Positions 25,566 through 37,785 of a DNA stretch of 64,000 bases are shown piece after piece (the stretch's first letter is position 1; every line of letters begins with the position of its first letter). The notes beneath the pieces are model-generated. The model was not told the DNA's origin, did not search any database, and worked only from the letters and a program-made list of their open reading frames with translations. The stretch lies in assembly GCF_030651915.1 (NCBI RefSeq), contig NZ_JAUSBV010000005.1, forward strand, positions 186,001 through 250,000, in the 5' to 3' direction. The stretch is from Parvibaculum sp. (lineage in GTDB: Bacteria; Pseudomonadota; Alphaproteobacteria; Parvibaculales; Parvibaculaceae). Both the position numbers and the translations under genes were made by a program.

Positions 25566-26507
25566 ATGGCCAAATACAGAAATCGCCTGCCGCAACTGGA
25601 TGGCGGGCTGTTCCTCTCCGACGGCGGCATCGAGACGACGCTGATCTATCTCGATGGCTTCGAGCTGCCCTACTTTGCCGCCTTCCACCTGTTGCGGGAT
25701 GAGACGGGCACGGAAGGTTTGCGCGCCTATTTCCGCCGTCATGCGCGGGTCGCGCGCGCGGCCGGCACGGGCTTCATTTTCGAAAGCCCTACCTGGCGGG
25801 CAAGCCCCGACTGGGCCGCGAAACTCGGCTACACGCCCGGCAAACTCGAAGCGGCCAACCGGCGTTCGATCCAGATGATGCATGAACTGCGCGGCGAATT
25901 CGAGACCGAGCGTTCGCCGATGGTAGTGAGCGGTTGCATCGGCCCGCGCGGCGACGGCTATGTCGCCGGCGAGGCGATGAACGTGAAGGATGCACAAGCC
26001 TATCACGCGCCGCAGATCGCGATCTATGCCGAGGAAGGCGCCGACCTGATCACCGCCATCACGATGACCAACATCAACGAGGCGATCGGCGTGACGCGCG
26101 CGGCGCAGGCGGCGGGAATGCCGGTCGCGATCTCCTTCACCGTCGAGACCGACGGCACGCTGCCGGCGGGCGACAAGCTCGGCGACGCGATTGCCGCCGT
26201 CGATGCGGCGACGTCGCGCGGACCGGCCTACTACATGGTCAACTGCGCCCATCCCGACCACTTTGCGGATGTGCTGAAGGGCGAATGGACGAAGCGCATC
26301 GGCGGCATCCGCGCCAACGCGTCGCGCTGCAGCCATGCCGAACTCGACGTGGCGACCGAGCTCGACGCGGGCAATCCGGACGAACTGGGGGCGCAGTATC
26401 GCGATCTGCGGGCGCGCTTTCCGCAGATCAACGTGCTGGGCGGCTGCTGCGGCACCGATCACCGCCATATGGAGGCGATTTCATCGGCCTGCCTCGAAGC
26501 GGCTTGA
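25566..26507 (+). CDS. homocysteine S-methyltransferase family protein
   Basis: A zinc-dependent methyltransferase of the MmuM/BHMT group, transferring a methyl group from a donor such as S-methylmethionine, SAM or betaine to homocysteine. The barrel starts with LFLSDGGIETTLIYLDGFELP, and the zinc cysteines are visible in MVNCAHP and in LGGCCGTDHRHM near the C-terminus. The 313-residue length fits the cobalamin-independent, single-domain enzymes. The methyl donor is not determinable from sequence. The start has AAGGA followed by a T-rich spacer, and the long structured leader suggests control at RNA level. Divergent from the AraC-type gene. Confidence 0.88.
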   Translation: MAKYRNRLPQLDGGLFLSDGGIETTLIYLDGFELPYFAAFHLLRDETGTEGLRAYFRRHARVARAAGTGFIFESPTWRASPDWAAKLGYTPGKLEAANRRSIQMMHELRGEFETERSPMVVSGCIGPRGDGYVAGEAMNVKDAQAYHAPQIAIYAEEGADLITAITMTNINEAIGVTRAAQAAGMPVAISFTVETDGTLPAGDKLGDAIAAVDAATSRGPAYYMVNCAHPDHFADVLKGEWTKRIGGIRANASRCSHAELDVATELDAGNPDELGAQYRDLRARFPQINVLGGCCGTDHRHMEAISSACLEAA

Positions 26508-26588
26508 GGCGACGGGCGGGGCCGGCGATGCGCGGCCCCGCCTTCACTTCTGCGGCATGACTTTTCGCAGTGGCAATGCCGTCAAGGG

Positions 26589-26902
26589 TTTGCACGCGAA
26601 GGCGCGGAGGAGAAAGTGTTTGCACGCCCACGGGTATTGCCTTCGGCGATCCCGAGGACAGGCTCCGGCGCGAAGACGCGAAGAAGAGGGTATTTGCACG
26701 CAGAGGCGCAGAGACGCAGAGGTGCTGCGATCTGGCGCAAATGCACAAGACTCCCGCAAGCGCCACTTCATTTTTTGCCGGGCTTTGCCCGGCAAAGGCA
26801 ATCAGGCGACAGAAAACGGGAACCGGTTACGCATACATTCCCCTCTGCGCCTTCCTCCTGCGCTCCTTCGGAGCTTCGGCGGACCGGCTGCGCCTCTGCG
26901 TG
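26589..26902. repeat. intergenic repeat patch (CGCAGAG-type and TTTGCACGC repeats)
   Basis: This 419-base gap between the methyltransferase and cimA genes has no credible gene. TTTGCACGC occurs at 26589, 26619 and 26693. CACGCAGAGGCGCAG (26697-26711) is repeated in perfect inversion at 26888-26902, bounding about 206 bases. Inside is a 10-base-pair hairpin TTTGCCGGGC-TTT-GCCCGGCAAA (26774-26796). CGCAGAG-rich inverted repeats of this kind are seen between genes in many bacteria; their function is not established. Confidence 0.55.
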
Positions 26903-26926
26903 AGTAATCTTCCTCGCGGCGGTGCC

Positions 26927-28573
26927 TTACGCGCCGGCTTTCGCTTTTGCCGACGGTTTCTTTTTGGCCGGTGCGCCGTCGCGGAGGAGTTTCCAGGTGA
27001 TCGAGTCCGACAAAGCCTGGAAGGAGGCATCGACGATGTTGGGCGAGACGCCGACGGTGAACCAGCGGTTGCCGCGCCCATCCATGCTTTCGATCATCAC
27101 GCGGGTGACGGCTTCGGTGCCGCTGGTCAGGATGCGGACCTTGAAGTCGACGAGGCGCAGATCCTCGATGAAGGGCGAGTATTTGCCGAGGTCTTTCCTG
27201 AGCGCCTGATCGAGCGCGTTGACGGGGCCGACGCCCTCGCCGACCGAGATGAATTTCTCGCCATCGACCACAACCTTGACGGTTGCTTCGGAGACGGTGA
27301 CCAGATCGCCAAGCGCGTTGTAGCGGCGTTCGACCAGCACGCGGAAGGATTCGACGTCGAAATATTCCGGCACCTCGCCGAGGATGCGCCGCGCCAGCAA
27401 TTCGAAGGAGGCTTCGGCGCCGTCATAGGAATAGCCGAGAAACTCGCGCTCCTTGACCTCATCGAGCAGGCGGGAGAGGCGGCGGTCGGCCGGATCGGCG
27501 GCGATGCCGGCCTCTTCGAGACGGGCCAGGATGTTCGATTTGCCGGCCTGATCGGAGACCGCGATCTTGCGCTTGTTGCCGACCGTTTCCGGCGGCACAT
27601 GCTCATAGGTGCGGGGATCCTTCATGATCGCCGAGACATGGATGCCGGCCTTGGAGGCGAAAGCGCTTTCGCCGACGTAAGGCGCATAGCGGTCGGGCGC
27701 ACGGTTGAGGATTTCGTCGAGCGTGCGCGAGACATGGACGAGACTTTTCAGGCGTTCGGGCGTGACGCCGATTTCGAAACGATCCGCATAGAGAGGTTTC
27801 AAGAGCAGGGTCGGGATCAGCGAGACCATGTTGGCATTGCCGCAGCGCTCGCCGAGGCCGTTCAGCGTGCCCTGCACCTGACGCACGCCGGCGCGGATGG
27901 CGGCCAAGGAATTCGCGACCGCATTTTCGGTGTCGTTATGGGCGTGGATGCCGAGCCTGTCGCCCGGCACGCCGGATGCGATCACCTCGCCGACGATGCG
28001 TTCGACTTCATCGGGCAAGGTGCCGCCATTGGTGTCGCAGAGCACGGCCCAGCGGGCGCCGGCGTCGAGCGCGGTATGCACGCAAGCCAGCGCGAATTCG
28101 CGGTTGGCCTTGTAGCCATCGAAGAAATGTTCGCAGTCGATCATCGGCTCGCGGCCGCGCGCGGCAACGGCGCGGACGCTTTCGTCGATGCTTTCGAGGT
28201 TTTCGTCATTGGTGATGCCGAGCGCGACCGCGACATGAAAGTCCCAGCTTTTCGCAACCAGGCAGACGGCGGCGGTGTCGGCTTCGAGCACGGCGGCGAG
28301 GCCCGGATCGTTGGAGGCCGAACGGCCGGCGCGCTTGGTCATGCCGAAGGCGGTGAACTTCGCATGGGCGAGTTTCGGCGGATCGCCGAAGAAGGCCGTG
28401 TCGGTGGGGTTGGCGCCCGGATAGCCGCCTTCGATGTAGTCCAGCCCCAGCTCGTCCAGCAGGGTCGCGATCAGGCGCTTGTCCTCGACGCTGAAATCGA
28501 CGCCGGTCGTCTGCGCGCCGTCGCGCAGCGTGGTGTCGAAGAGGTAGAGGCGGTCTTTACTGGCCTTGCTCAT
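26927..28573 (-). CDS. cimA: citramalate synthase
   Basis: Condenses pyruvate and acetyl-CoA to (R)-citramalate, opening the threonine-independent route to isoleucine via 2-oxobutyrate. The HMGL-like barrel begins LYLFDTTLRDGAQTTGVDF with the catalytic RDG motif. Further blocks are CDTNGGTLPDEVERI, IHAHNDTENAVANSL with metal-binding histidines, and QGTLNGLGERCGNAN. A LeuA-type dimerisation and allosteric domain fills residues 400 to 530, ending in a Lys/Ala tail. TIGR00977-type citramalate synthases are distinguished from 2-isopropylmalate synthase by the RDGAQ start and longer length. The ATG at 28573 gives the usual MSKASKDRLYLFD start; codons upstream to 28624 are probably untranslated. 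Confidence 0.92.
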   Translation of the reverse strand: MSKASKDRLYLFDTTLRDGAQTTGVDFSVEDKRLIATLLDELGLDYIEGGYPGANPTDTAFFGDPPKLAHAKFTAFGMTKRAGRSASNDPGLAAVLEADTAAVCLVAKSWDFHVAVALGITNDENLESIDESVRAVAARGREPMIDCEHFFDGYKANREFALACVHTALDAGARWAVLCDTNGGTLPDEVERIVGEVIASGVPGDRLGIHAHNDTENAVANSLAAIRAGVRQVQGTLNGLGERCGNANMVSLIPTLLLKPLYADRFEIGVTPERLKSLVHVSRTLDEILNRAPDRYAPYVGESAFASKAGIHVSAIMKDPRTYEHVPPETVGNKRKIAVSDQAGKSNILARLEEAGIAADPADRRLSRLLDEVKEREFLGYSYDGAEASFELLARRILGEVPEYFDVESFRVLVERRYNALGDLVTVSEATVKVVVDGEKFISVGEGVGPVNALDQALRKDLGKYSPFIEDLRLVDFKVRILTSGTEAVTRVMIESMDGRGNRWFTVGVSPNIVDASFQALSDSITWKLLRDGAPAKKKPSAKAKAGA

Positions 28574-28782
28574 GGTTCGGTTCCGCATCGTGGAGGGCGC
28601 GAAGGCGCCGAAATCGGGTGACATCCGCCACCGACCGGTCCGTTTTCCACAATGTTTGCAGGCGTGTTTGTACGGCGGCGGCGGATAAAAATCAGCCGCT
28701 AATAATCAGACCCTGGATGATCGAGCGTGCCGGGTTCATGCCGGTATCCTCGCTGGGTGCCGTTACAAAAACCTTAACGAAA

Positions 28783-30144
28783 TCAATCCGTTAAGCCACG
28801 GAGCCGGGCGTCGGCCCGCTTCCGTCCGATCAGAGGTAGCAGGTTTTTCAGTTCCGGTCCATGCGGCAGGCCGGTGAGCGCGAGGCGGAGCGGCATGAAA
28901 AGCGCCTTGCCCTTGGCGCCGGTGGCGGCCTTCACCGCCTCGGTCCAGAGGGCCCAGGTGGCCTCGTCCCACGGCTCGGGCGGCAGGGCGGTGGCGGCGG
29001 CGGTGGCGAAGGCCGCGTCCTCGATGACCGGGGCGAGCGGGCCTTCGACCACGCGCGCCCAATCCGCCGCCTCGGCGAAGAGCGCGAGATTGGGGCGCAC
29101 GGCGGTCCAGAAATCTTCGCCCAGATCGCAGCCCAGCGCGGCAAGGCGGGGCTTTGCCTCGGCATAGGGCGTCAGATGCAGGATCGCGGCATTGACGCGG
29201 GCGAGATCGGCCGGGTCGAAGCGGATGTCGGCGCGGCCGAGACGCGTGATGTCGAAGGTTTCGGCAAGCGTATCGAGCGACAGGCAGGCCTCGACGGGAT
29301 CGGGCATTCCGAGGCGGGCCAGCAGCGCGTTGAGCGCCATCGGCTCGACGCCCGCTTCGCGCAGCGCGGCGAGCGAGAAACGCTCGGCATCGTCGCGTTT
29401 CGAGAGCGGCTTTCCTTCCGGACCGTTCAGCAGCGAGTAATGGGCATAGGCCGGCGGCTCCGCACCCAGCGCGCGGATCAACTGGATCTGCACACCGGTG
29501 TTGGTGATGTGGTCCGAGCCGCGAATGACATGGGTGACGGCGAAGTCGATGTCGTCGACGACGCTGGGGAGCGTGTAGAGGAAGCGGCCGTCCTCGCGGA
29601 TCAGCACCGGGTCCGACAGCGAGGCGCCGTCGACCTCGACATGGCCCTGGATCAGATCGTCGAAGGCGGTGTGGACCTGTTCGAGCTTGAAGCGCCAATG
29701 CGGTTTGCGGCCTTCGGCTTCGAGCGCCGCCCGGTCTTCATCGGTCAGCTTCAGCGCGGCGCGGTCATAGACCGGCGGCAGGCCGCGCGCCATCTGGCGC
29801 TTGCGCTTGCGGTCGAGATCCGTCGCGGTTTCGTAGGCCGGGTAGAGGCGGCCTTCGGCTTTCAGCCTCGCGGCGGCGGCTTCATAGGCGGCGAGACGTT
29901 CGGACTGGCGGGCGAAGATGTCGTGGGCAAGGCCGAGCCAGGCCATGTCGGCTTCGATACCGGCCGCGAATTCGGCCGTCGAGCGTTCGTCGTCGGTGTC
30001 GTCCATCCGCAGCATGAACTGGCCGCCGGCTTTCTTCGCGAAGAGCCAGTTGAAGAGCGCGGCGCGGGCGTTGCCGACATGGAGGCGGCCGGTCGGCGAC
30101 GGCGCGAAGCGGACGATGGTGTTGGAGGGGGCGGCGGCGCTCAC
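28783..30144 (-). CDS. gltX: glutamate--tRNA ligase
   Basis: Charges tRNA with glutamate. The class I synthetase motifs are present as [15 protein letters not shown] (HIGH equivalent, HVGN) and KPLSKRDD (KMSKS equivalent). The 453-residue length is at the short end, and the sequence resembles the second, shorter GluRS copy carried by many alphaproteobacteria, some of which charge tRNA-Gln or a subset of tRNA-Glu. Whether this is the only copy cannot be seen here. The GTG start overlaps the nadE stop as GTGA, so the two are translationally coupled. The stop lies inside a CTTAACG/CGTTAAG inverted repeat. Confidence 0.92.
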   Translation of the reverse strand: MSAAAPSNTIVRFAPSPTGRLHVGNARAALFNWLFAKKAGGQFMLRMDDTDDERSTAEFAAGIEADMAWLGLAHDIFARQSERLAAYEAAAARLKAEGRLYPAYETATDLDRKRKRQMARGLPPVYDRAALKLTDEDRAALEAEGRKPHWRFKLEQVHTAFDDLIQGHVEVDGASLSDPVLIREDGRFLYTLPSVVDDIDFAVTHVIRGSDHITNTGVQIQLIRALGAEPPAYAHYSLLNGPEGKPLSKRDDAERFSLAALREAGVEPMALNALLARLGMPDPVEACLSLDTLAETFDITRLGRADIRFDPADLARVNAAILHLTPYAEAKPRLAALGCDLGEDFWTAVRPNLALFAEAADWARVVEGPLAPVIEDAAFATAAATALPPEPWDEATWALWTEAVKAATGAKGKALFMPLRLALTGLPHGPELKNLLPLIGRKRADARLRGLTD

Positions 30145-31805
30145 AGGTCGACGTCCCGGAAGCCGTTGACGATCGGGTAGCGGCGGTCACGGCCGAAATT
30201 GCGCGTGGTGACTTTCACGCCCGGCGCGGCCTGGCGGCGCTTGTATTCGGAGATGTAGAGGAGGTGCTGGATGCGCTTGACCATGTCGCGGTCATGGCCG
30301 CGGGCGACGATGTCGCGGGCCGACATTTCCTCCTCGATCAGGCAATGGAGAATGTCGTCGAGCACGTCATAGGGCGGCAGCGAATCCTCGTCCTTCTGGT
30401 CGGGACGCAGTTCGGCCGAAGGCGGCCGGGTGATGATGCGTTCGGGGATCACCCTGCCCTTCGGCCCGACACAGCCTTTCGGCATGTTCTCGTTGCGCCA
30501 GCGGGCGAGGCGGAAGACGCGCGACTTGTAGAGATCCTTGATCGGATTGAAGCCGCCATTCATGTCGCCATAGATGGTGGCGTAGCCGGCCGAGACTTCC
30601 GACTTGTTGCCGGTGGTTAGCAGCATCGAGCCGAACTTGTTGGAGATCGCCATCAGGATGACGCCGCGGGTGCGCGACTGCAGGTTTTCTTCCGTCGTGT
30701 CGGACTGGCGGCCTTCGAAAAGTGTTTCGAGCGCCGAGGTGAAGCCGGCGACGGGAGCTTCGATCGGTACCACGTCGTAACGGACCTTCAGCAGCTTCGC
30801 GCAGGCTTCGGCGTCGGTCAGGCTTTCCGACGAGGTGTAGCGGTAGGGCAGCATCACGCAGTGGACGTTTTCGGCGCCGAGTGCATCGACCGCGATGGCG
30901 GCGACCAGGGCGCTATCGATGCCGCCGGAGAGACCGAGCACGACGCCCGGAAAGCGGTTCTTTTTCACATAGTCGCGCAGGCCTTGGACGACGGCGAGAT
31001 AGAGCGCCTCGTCGCCCTCCTCCACCAATGCCTTTTCGCCGGGCGCGCAGACCCAGCCCTTGCCGGTGCGCGTCCAGTCGGTGATGGCGATTTTTTCTTC
31101 CCAGGCCGGCATCTGCAGGGCCAGCGAGAAATCGGCGTTGAGGACGAAGCTCGCGCCGTCGAAGACCAGTTCGTCCTGGCCGCCGAGCTGATTGACATAG
31201 GCCAGCGGCAGGCCGCTTTCGCGGATGCGGCTGAGCGCGAGCTGCATGCGGGCGTCGAACTTGTCGAAGTCGAAGGGCGAACCGTTGGGGACCAGCAGCA
31301 ATTCGGCGCCGGATTCTTCCAGACATTCGACAACGTCGGGATACCAGATGTCCTCGCAGATGGGGACGCCGATGCGGACGCCGCGAATGTCGAAGGGACC
31401 CGGCATCTGGCCGCCGGCGAAAACGCGCGGTTCGTCGAAGACCGAATAGTTCGGCAGGTGGACCTTGAAGCGGTGGCCCTTGATTTCGCCCTTGTCGAGA
31501 TGGAGGACGGCGTTGTGGAGCTTGCCATTGTCGACCCAGGGGGTGCCGATCAGCACGGCCGGGCCGCCATCGGCCGTGTGGCGGGCCAGCTCGGCGGCGG
31601 CGGCCATGGCGGCGCGCTGGAAGGCCGGCTTCAGGACGAGGTCTTCCGGCGGGTAGCCGGTCAGAAAGAGTTCGGAAAAGACGATGAGGTCCGCCCCTTC
31701 GAGACCCGCAACGCGGCGCGCCTCGATAGCCTTTTCGATATTGCCCGCGATGTCGCCCACGACGGGGTTCAGCTGGGCCAGCGCGATGCGGAGCTTGTCG
31801 GTCAT
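30141..31805 (-). CDS. nadE: glutamine-dependent NAD+ synthetase
   Basis: Makes NAD+ from deamido-NAD+, ATP and glutamine. The N-terminal nitrilase-like glutaminase domain (about 1-260) shows the catalytic triad regions [14 protein letters not shown] (Glu), [12 protein letters not shown] (Lys) and GVPICEDIW (Cys). The C-terminal synthetase domain has the P-loop [20 protein letters not shown], then [14 protein letters not shown] and [22 protein letters not shown]. Length 554 is standard for the two-domain enzyme. It is the upstream member of a nadE-gltX pair with overlapping stop and start, and is divergent from the first MDR oxidoreductase gene. Confidence 0.95.
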   Translation of the reverse strand: MTDKLRIALAQLNPVVGDIAGNIEKAIEARRVAGLEGADLIVFSELFLTGYPPEDLVLKPAFQRAAMAAAAELARHTADGGPAVLIGTPWVDNGKLHNAVLHLDKGEIKGHRFKVHLPNYSVFDEPRVFAGGQMPGPFDIRGVRIGVPICEDIWYPDVVECLEESGAELLLVPNGSPFDFDKFDARMQLALSRIRESGLPLAYVNQLGGQDELVFDGASFVLNADFSLALQMPAWEEKIAITDWTRTGKGWVCAPGEKALVEEGDEALYLAVVQGLRDYVKKNRFPGVVLGLSGGIDSALVAAIAVDALGAENVHCVMLPYRYTSSESLTDAEACAKLLKVRYDVVPIEAPVAGFTSALETLFEGRQSDTTEENLQSRTRGVILMAISNKFGSMLLTTGNKSEVSAGYATIYGDMNGGFNPIKDLYKSRVFRLARWRNENMPKGCVGPKGRVIPERIITRPPSAELRPDQKDEDSLPPYDVLDDILHCLIEEEMSARDIVARGHDRDMVKRIQHLLYISEYKRRQAAPGVKVTTRNFGRDRRYPIVNGFRDVDL

Positions 31806-31979
31806 GGGGGCGGCGGAATCCGGTGCTTCTGAGGGATATATGGGGCCGGGAACGGTGTTTCTAGCGGTTGAGGGACGCAGTCACAATAGTAGGCGGATGA
31901 ACGGGCTTTCAGGGGTGCGCCGGGCGATCCCTGGCGCTAGGCTCCCCGCCAGCAGGAAATTTCCGAGGGAGAACACGTC

Positions 31980-32978
31980 ATGACCGTCAACCGCCAGATT
32001 CTGCTGGTCGAAAACCCCAGCGGCAAGCTCGCGACCAGCCATTTCCGGCTGCATGAGGGCGAAGTGCCCAAGCCGCAGGACGGCGAGGTGCTGGTGAAGA
32101 CGCGGCTGATTTCGCTCGACGCGGCCAATCGGGCCTGGATGCAGGGCGCGACCTACCGGGCGGCGGTGGAGGCCGGAACGGTGATGGCCGGGGGTTCGGT
32201 GTCGGAGGTGATCGAGTCGAAGGCGCCGGGATTTGCCAAGGGCGACCTCGTGTTCGGCGACACGGGCTGGCAGGAATATGCGGCGCTGAAGGCGAAGACC
32301 GTCAACAAGCTGCCGAAGCTCGAACCGTTGTCGCATCTCCTCAGCGTCTACGGCATCGCGGGGCTGACCGCCTATTTCGGGCTGCTCGATATCGGCCAGC
32401 CGAAACCGGGCGAGACGGTGGTGGTTTCGGCGGCGGCGGGCTCGGTCGGTTCGATCGTCGGGCAGATCGCCAAGATCAAGGGCTGCAATGTGATCGGTAT
32501 CGCGGGCGGGGCCTCGAAGTGCAAGCTGCTGACCGACGAACTCGGCTTCGACCACGCGATCGACTACAAGGCCGCGCCTGTGGGCAAGGCGCTCCGGGCG
32601 GCGGCAACGAAGGGGATCGACGTCTATTTCGACAATGTCGGCGGCGACATTCTGGAGGCCTGCCTGTTCGGCATGAACAATTTCGGCCGCATCGCCTGTT
32701 GCGGGGCGGTGTCGCAATATGACGGGGCGGCGCCGGCGCATGGGCCGCGCGGCATTCCGGGCCTGATCGTCGTCAAGCGGCTGACGATGCGCGGTTTCAT
32801 CGTGATGGATTATCAGGACCGGCACGAGAAGGCACTGGAAGAGCTGCAGGGCTGGGTTGCCTCGGGCAAGCTCAAGGTCAAGGAAGACATCATGCAGGGG
32901 CTCGAAAACACGCCCCAGGCACTGGTCGGCCTGCTTGCCGGAGACAATATTGGTAAGCGGATGGTTCGACTCGACTGA
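31980..32978 (+). CDS. zinc-independent MDR-family NADP-dependent oxidoreductase (copy 1)
   Basis: A medium-chain dehydrogenase/reductase of the CurA/prostaglandin-reductase group, reducing the C=C bond of enones or similar with NADPH. It lacks the structural and catalytic zinc cysteines of alcohol dehydrogenases. The nucleotide fold shows SAAAGSVGSIVGQIAKIKGC and the family block GIDVYFDNVGGDILEACL. Length 332 is normal. A strong GAGGGAGAA precedes the ATG. Two further paralogues lie 6-8 kb downstream on the same strand. TAGGCT 37 bases upstream of the start may be a -10 element shared with copy 2. Confidence 0.88.
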   Translation: MTVNRQILLVENPSGKLATSHFRLHEGEVPKPQDGEVLVKTRLISLDAANRAWMQGATYRAAVEAGTVMAGGSVSEVIESKAPGFAKGDLVFGDTGWQEYAALKAKTVNKLPKLEPLSHLLSVYGIAGLTAYFGLLDIGQPKPGETVVVSAAAGSVGSIVGQIAKIKGCNVIGIAGGASKCKLLTDELGFDHAIDYKAAPVGKALRAAATKGIDVYFDNVGGDILEACLFGMNNFGRIACCGAVSQYDGAAPAHGPRGIPGLIVVKRLTMRGFIVMDYQDRHEKALEELQGWVASGKLKVKEDIMQGLENTPQALVGLLAGDNIGKRMVRLD

Positions 32979-33059
32979 AAACGGCGGATTTCCGCGACGG
33001 AACCGCCCTGTCAGTCCGTTCAACCTCTCAAACGGGGCATTGAAACGGACCGGCGGCAG

Positions 33060-34297
33060 ATGGGTTATGACAGCGGCGGCGCGATGACTTCAACGGCATG
33101 GGCGCGGGCCCGGGCGATCCCGGCCGCGCTGACAGCAAGATGGCACCAGCTTTCGCCGGGCTGGCGGCGCATCAGCATGGGCGTCGCCATTTTTGTCGTG
33201 CTGTGGGGGGTCTACAGCGCCTTCAGCGGCGGCGAGGCCGAAACCTATCGCACGCAGACAATCATACGTGGTGACATCGAACAGACGGTGACGGCACTCG
33301 GCTCGCTGCAACCGAAGAACGACGTCAATGTCGGCGCGCAGGTTTCCGGCCAGCTCAAGGAAGTGCATGTCGAGATCGGCGACGAGGTGAAGGCCGGCGA
33401 GTTGCTGGCCGAGATCGACGCCAAGATCTATGAAACCGAAGTGCAGGCGGCTCGCGCGCGGCTGACCGATCTCGAGTCGCAGCTTGCGGGGCGGCAGGCC
33501 GAACTGGTGCTGGCCGAACGGCAATACCGGCGCAATGCCGATCTCGCCCGGATCGACGCCGTCAGCCGCAACGAACTCGACACCAGCGAGACGCTGGTCA
33601 AGACGCTCAGGGCATCGATCGGTTCGATCACGGCGCAGATTGCCCAGCAGCGTTCGACGGTCGAAGGCGGCGAAACCAATCTCGGCTATACGCGCCTCTA
33701 TGCCCCCATGGACGGCACGGTGGTGGCGCAGCCGGCGGTGAAGGGACAGACGCTCAACGCGACGCAGACGGCACCGACGATCCTGCAAATCGCCGATCTT
33801 AACACGATGACGGTGAAGGCGCAGGTCGCGGAGGCCGATATCGGCAAGCTGCATGTCGGCATGTCGGTCTATTTCATGACGCTCGGCCATCCCGGGCGCC
33901 GGCGGGAGTCGACGATCCGGCAGATTCTGCCGACGCCCGAGGTGCTTAACGATGTCGTGCTCTACAATGTGCTGATCGATATCGACAATGCCGACCGCCT
34001 GCTGATGAGCGAGATGACGGCGCAGGTGTTTTTCCTGCTTGGCGAGGCGCGGGACGTGCCGCTGGTGCCGGTGGCGGCGTTGCGGCCGTCGCGCGAGGGC
34101 GACAACATCTACAATGTGAGCGTGATGACGCCGCGCGGACCCGAGACACGGCGCGTCGAGACGGGGATCGCCAGTCGCGTTTCGGCCGAGGTCGTGTCGG
34201 GGCTCGAACCGGGCGAGGAGGTGGTCCTCGGCACGGGCGGCCTCGAGACCGAACAGCGCGGCGGCGGCGGATCGCGGCGTTTCGGCGGGCCGTTCCT

Positions 34298-34301
<4 letters not shown>
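33060..34301 (+). CDS. macA: MacA-type periplasmic adaptor of tripartite efflux pump
   Basis: The membrane-fusion protein linking the MacB ABC transporter to an outer-membrane channel. Residues about 38-56 form the N-terminal anchor helix. The lipoyl half-motifs GAQVSGQLKEVHVEIGDEVKAGELLAEID and YAPMDGTVV flank a coiled-coil hairpin (about 115-195). The C-terminal beta-barrel and membrane-proximal domains follow, with a Gly/Arg-rich end. Length 413 is typical. The ATG at 33060 is used, but MTSTAWARAR at 33084 is an equally possible start. The stop overlaps the macB GTG as GTGA, so MacA and MacB are coupled. Confidence 0.9.
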
Positions 34302-36244
<1,943 letters not shown>

Positions 36245-36254
36245 GGATGCGACG

Positions 36255-37661
36255 ATGAGCAGATATCTTCATTCTCATATTGCGTGCCGCGCGCCCGCGC
36301 TTCGGCGGCGGGTGACAAAGCGGATGGCGCCGGCACTTGCCTCCCTCATGCTGGCGGCCTGCAGCATGGTGCCTGACTACAAGCGGCCGGGGATCGAGAC
36401 GCCGGCGGCGTGGAGCATGGCGGATCCAACCGGCGCGCAAGCGGTGAGCGCCGAATGGTGGAAAAACTTCGGCGATCCGGAGCTCGACACATTGATGGCG
36501 GCGGCGCTTGAGACCAATCTCGACATCGTGTCGGCGCTGGCGCGGATCGACCAATCGCAGGGTGCGTTGCGCGCCAGCAGCGCCGCGCTTCTTCCGAACG
36601 TGTCGGGCAGCGGCAGCGGCGCCAGCCGGGCAATCGACGGCGGGCCGTCGCGCGAGAGCGCCAGCATCGGGCTTTCGGCAAGCTACGCGCTCGACCTCTG
36701 GGGCCGCTACCGCGCGCAGAGCCAGTCGGCGCGCTCGACGCTGGATGCGACCGTGTTCGACCGCGACGCGACGCGGCTGATGGTGCAGTCGCAAGTGGCG
36801 ACGGTCTATTTCAACATTCTCAATGCCAAGGACAGGCTGACGATCGCCGAGGAATCGCTGGCGGCCGCGCGCGAGACCTACCGGATTGCCGAGGCACGCT
36901 ACAATGCCGGCAGCACATCGGCGCTCGACATCGCGCAGCAGCGCAACAATATCGCCAATATCGAAGCGGGGATTCCGCCGCTCGAACGCGACCTCGCCGC
37001 CAACAGCCACGCGCTGGCGATATTGCTGGGCCGGGCGCCGCAAGGCTTCGCGGTGACGGGTAGCGGCACGGCCCATCTTGCCCTGCCCGTCATCGCCACA
37101 GCACAGCCGGCGGCGCTGATCGAAAGGCGGCCCGACATTCGCCGCGCCGAGGCGCAGCTTCTTGCCGCCAATGCCGATATCGGCGCGGCGCGCGCTGCGT
37201 TCTTCCCCAGTCTCGACATTTCCGCTTCGGTGACGCGCAGTTTCGCGACGATGAGCCCGGCCGAGACGGCAACGTCGCTGGCGGGATCGCTGCTGGCGCC
37301 GATCTTTTCGGGTGGATCGCTGGAGGGCAATCTGCAATCAGCCACGGGACGGCAGGCGGAGCTGGCGGCGAATTACCAGAAGACCGTGTTGACCTCCTTC
37401 GGCGAAGTCGAAGACGCGCTGGCGAGCGCCGACGCCAATGCGCGGCGCGAGGCGCTGCTTACAATCGCCGCCGCCGAAGCAAGGCGGGCCTATGATGTTT
37501 CCGAGGCGCGCTATCGCGCCGGCGCCAGCGACTTGCTGTCGGTGCTGGATGCGCAGCGCAACTGGCTTTCGGCACGCGACAGCGCCGCGCAGGCGCGCCT
37601 CAACCGCTACAGCTCGGCCGTCGATCTTTATGTGGCGCTGGGCGGCGGCTGGGAGAGCTGA
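36255..37661 (+). CDS. NodT-family outer-membrane efflux lipoprotein
   Basis: The TolC-like outer-membrane channel that completes the MacAB pump. A signal sequence ends in the lipobox LAAC (Cys36), so it is a lipoprotein. Two outer-membrane-efflux repeats follow with the recognisable opening VPDYKRPGIETPAAW, the repeated helical stretches ALARIDQSQGALRASSAALLPNVSG and LIERRPDIRRAEAQLLAANADIG, and a beta signature around SLAGSLLAPIFSGGSL. Length 468 is typical. GAGGAT stands seven bases before the ATG. Export substrate is not predictable. Confidence 0.92.
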   Translation: MSRYLHSHIACRAPALRRRVTKRMAPALASLMLAACSMVPDYKRPGIETPAAWSMADPTGAQAVSAEWWKNFGDPELDTLMAAALETNLDIVSALARIDQSQGALRASSAALLPNVSGSGSGASRAIDGGPSRESASIGLSASYALDLWGRYRAQSQSARSTLDATVFDRDATRLMVQSQVATVYFNILNAKDRLTIAEESLAAARETYRIAEARYNAGSTSALDIAQQRNNIANIEAGIPPLERDLAANSHALAILLGRAPQGFAVTGSGTAHLALPVIATAQPAALIERRPDIRRAEAQLLAANADIGAARAAFFPSLDISASVTRSFATMSPAETATSLAGSLLAPIFSGGSLEGNLQSATGRQAELAANYQKTVLTSFGEVEDALASADANARREALLTIAAAEARRAYDVSEARYRAGASDLLSVLDAQRNWLSARDSAAQARLNRYSSAVDLYVALGGGWES

Positions 37662-37785
37662 GCGCCCTTCCCTGCCCGTCCATTTGCTCACAACGTGTTG
37701 TTCAAGGGCGGCGCTTGTACGGCTTTCACCGCAGGGCAAAGGCCGCTAGGCTGCCTCCAATTCAAAACATGTTGGAGGCCCCCCC

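Noticed and set aside
25441-25566. Leader of the methyltransferase gene as SAM-II riboswitch
   Set aside because: The CGCGC/GCGCG stem and the conserved pseudoknot of SAM-II are not present.
26774-26796. Hairpin TTTGCCGGGC-TTT-GCCCGGCAAA as terminator
   Set aside because: On neither strand is the stem followed by a T-tract; the T-run lies on the wrong side. It is treated as part of the repeat patch.
26570-28621. Long plus-strand open frame opposite cimA
   Set aside because: It is antisense to a complete citramalate synthase, has no recognisable domain, and its composition is that of the reverse complement of a GC-rich gene.
28773-28795. CTTAACG/CGTTAAG inverted repeat as CtrA site
   Set aside because: The TTAA tetramers are thirteen bases apart and the repeat overlaps the gltX stop; it is not in a promoter.
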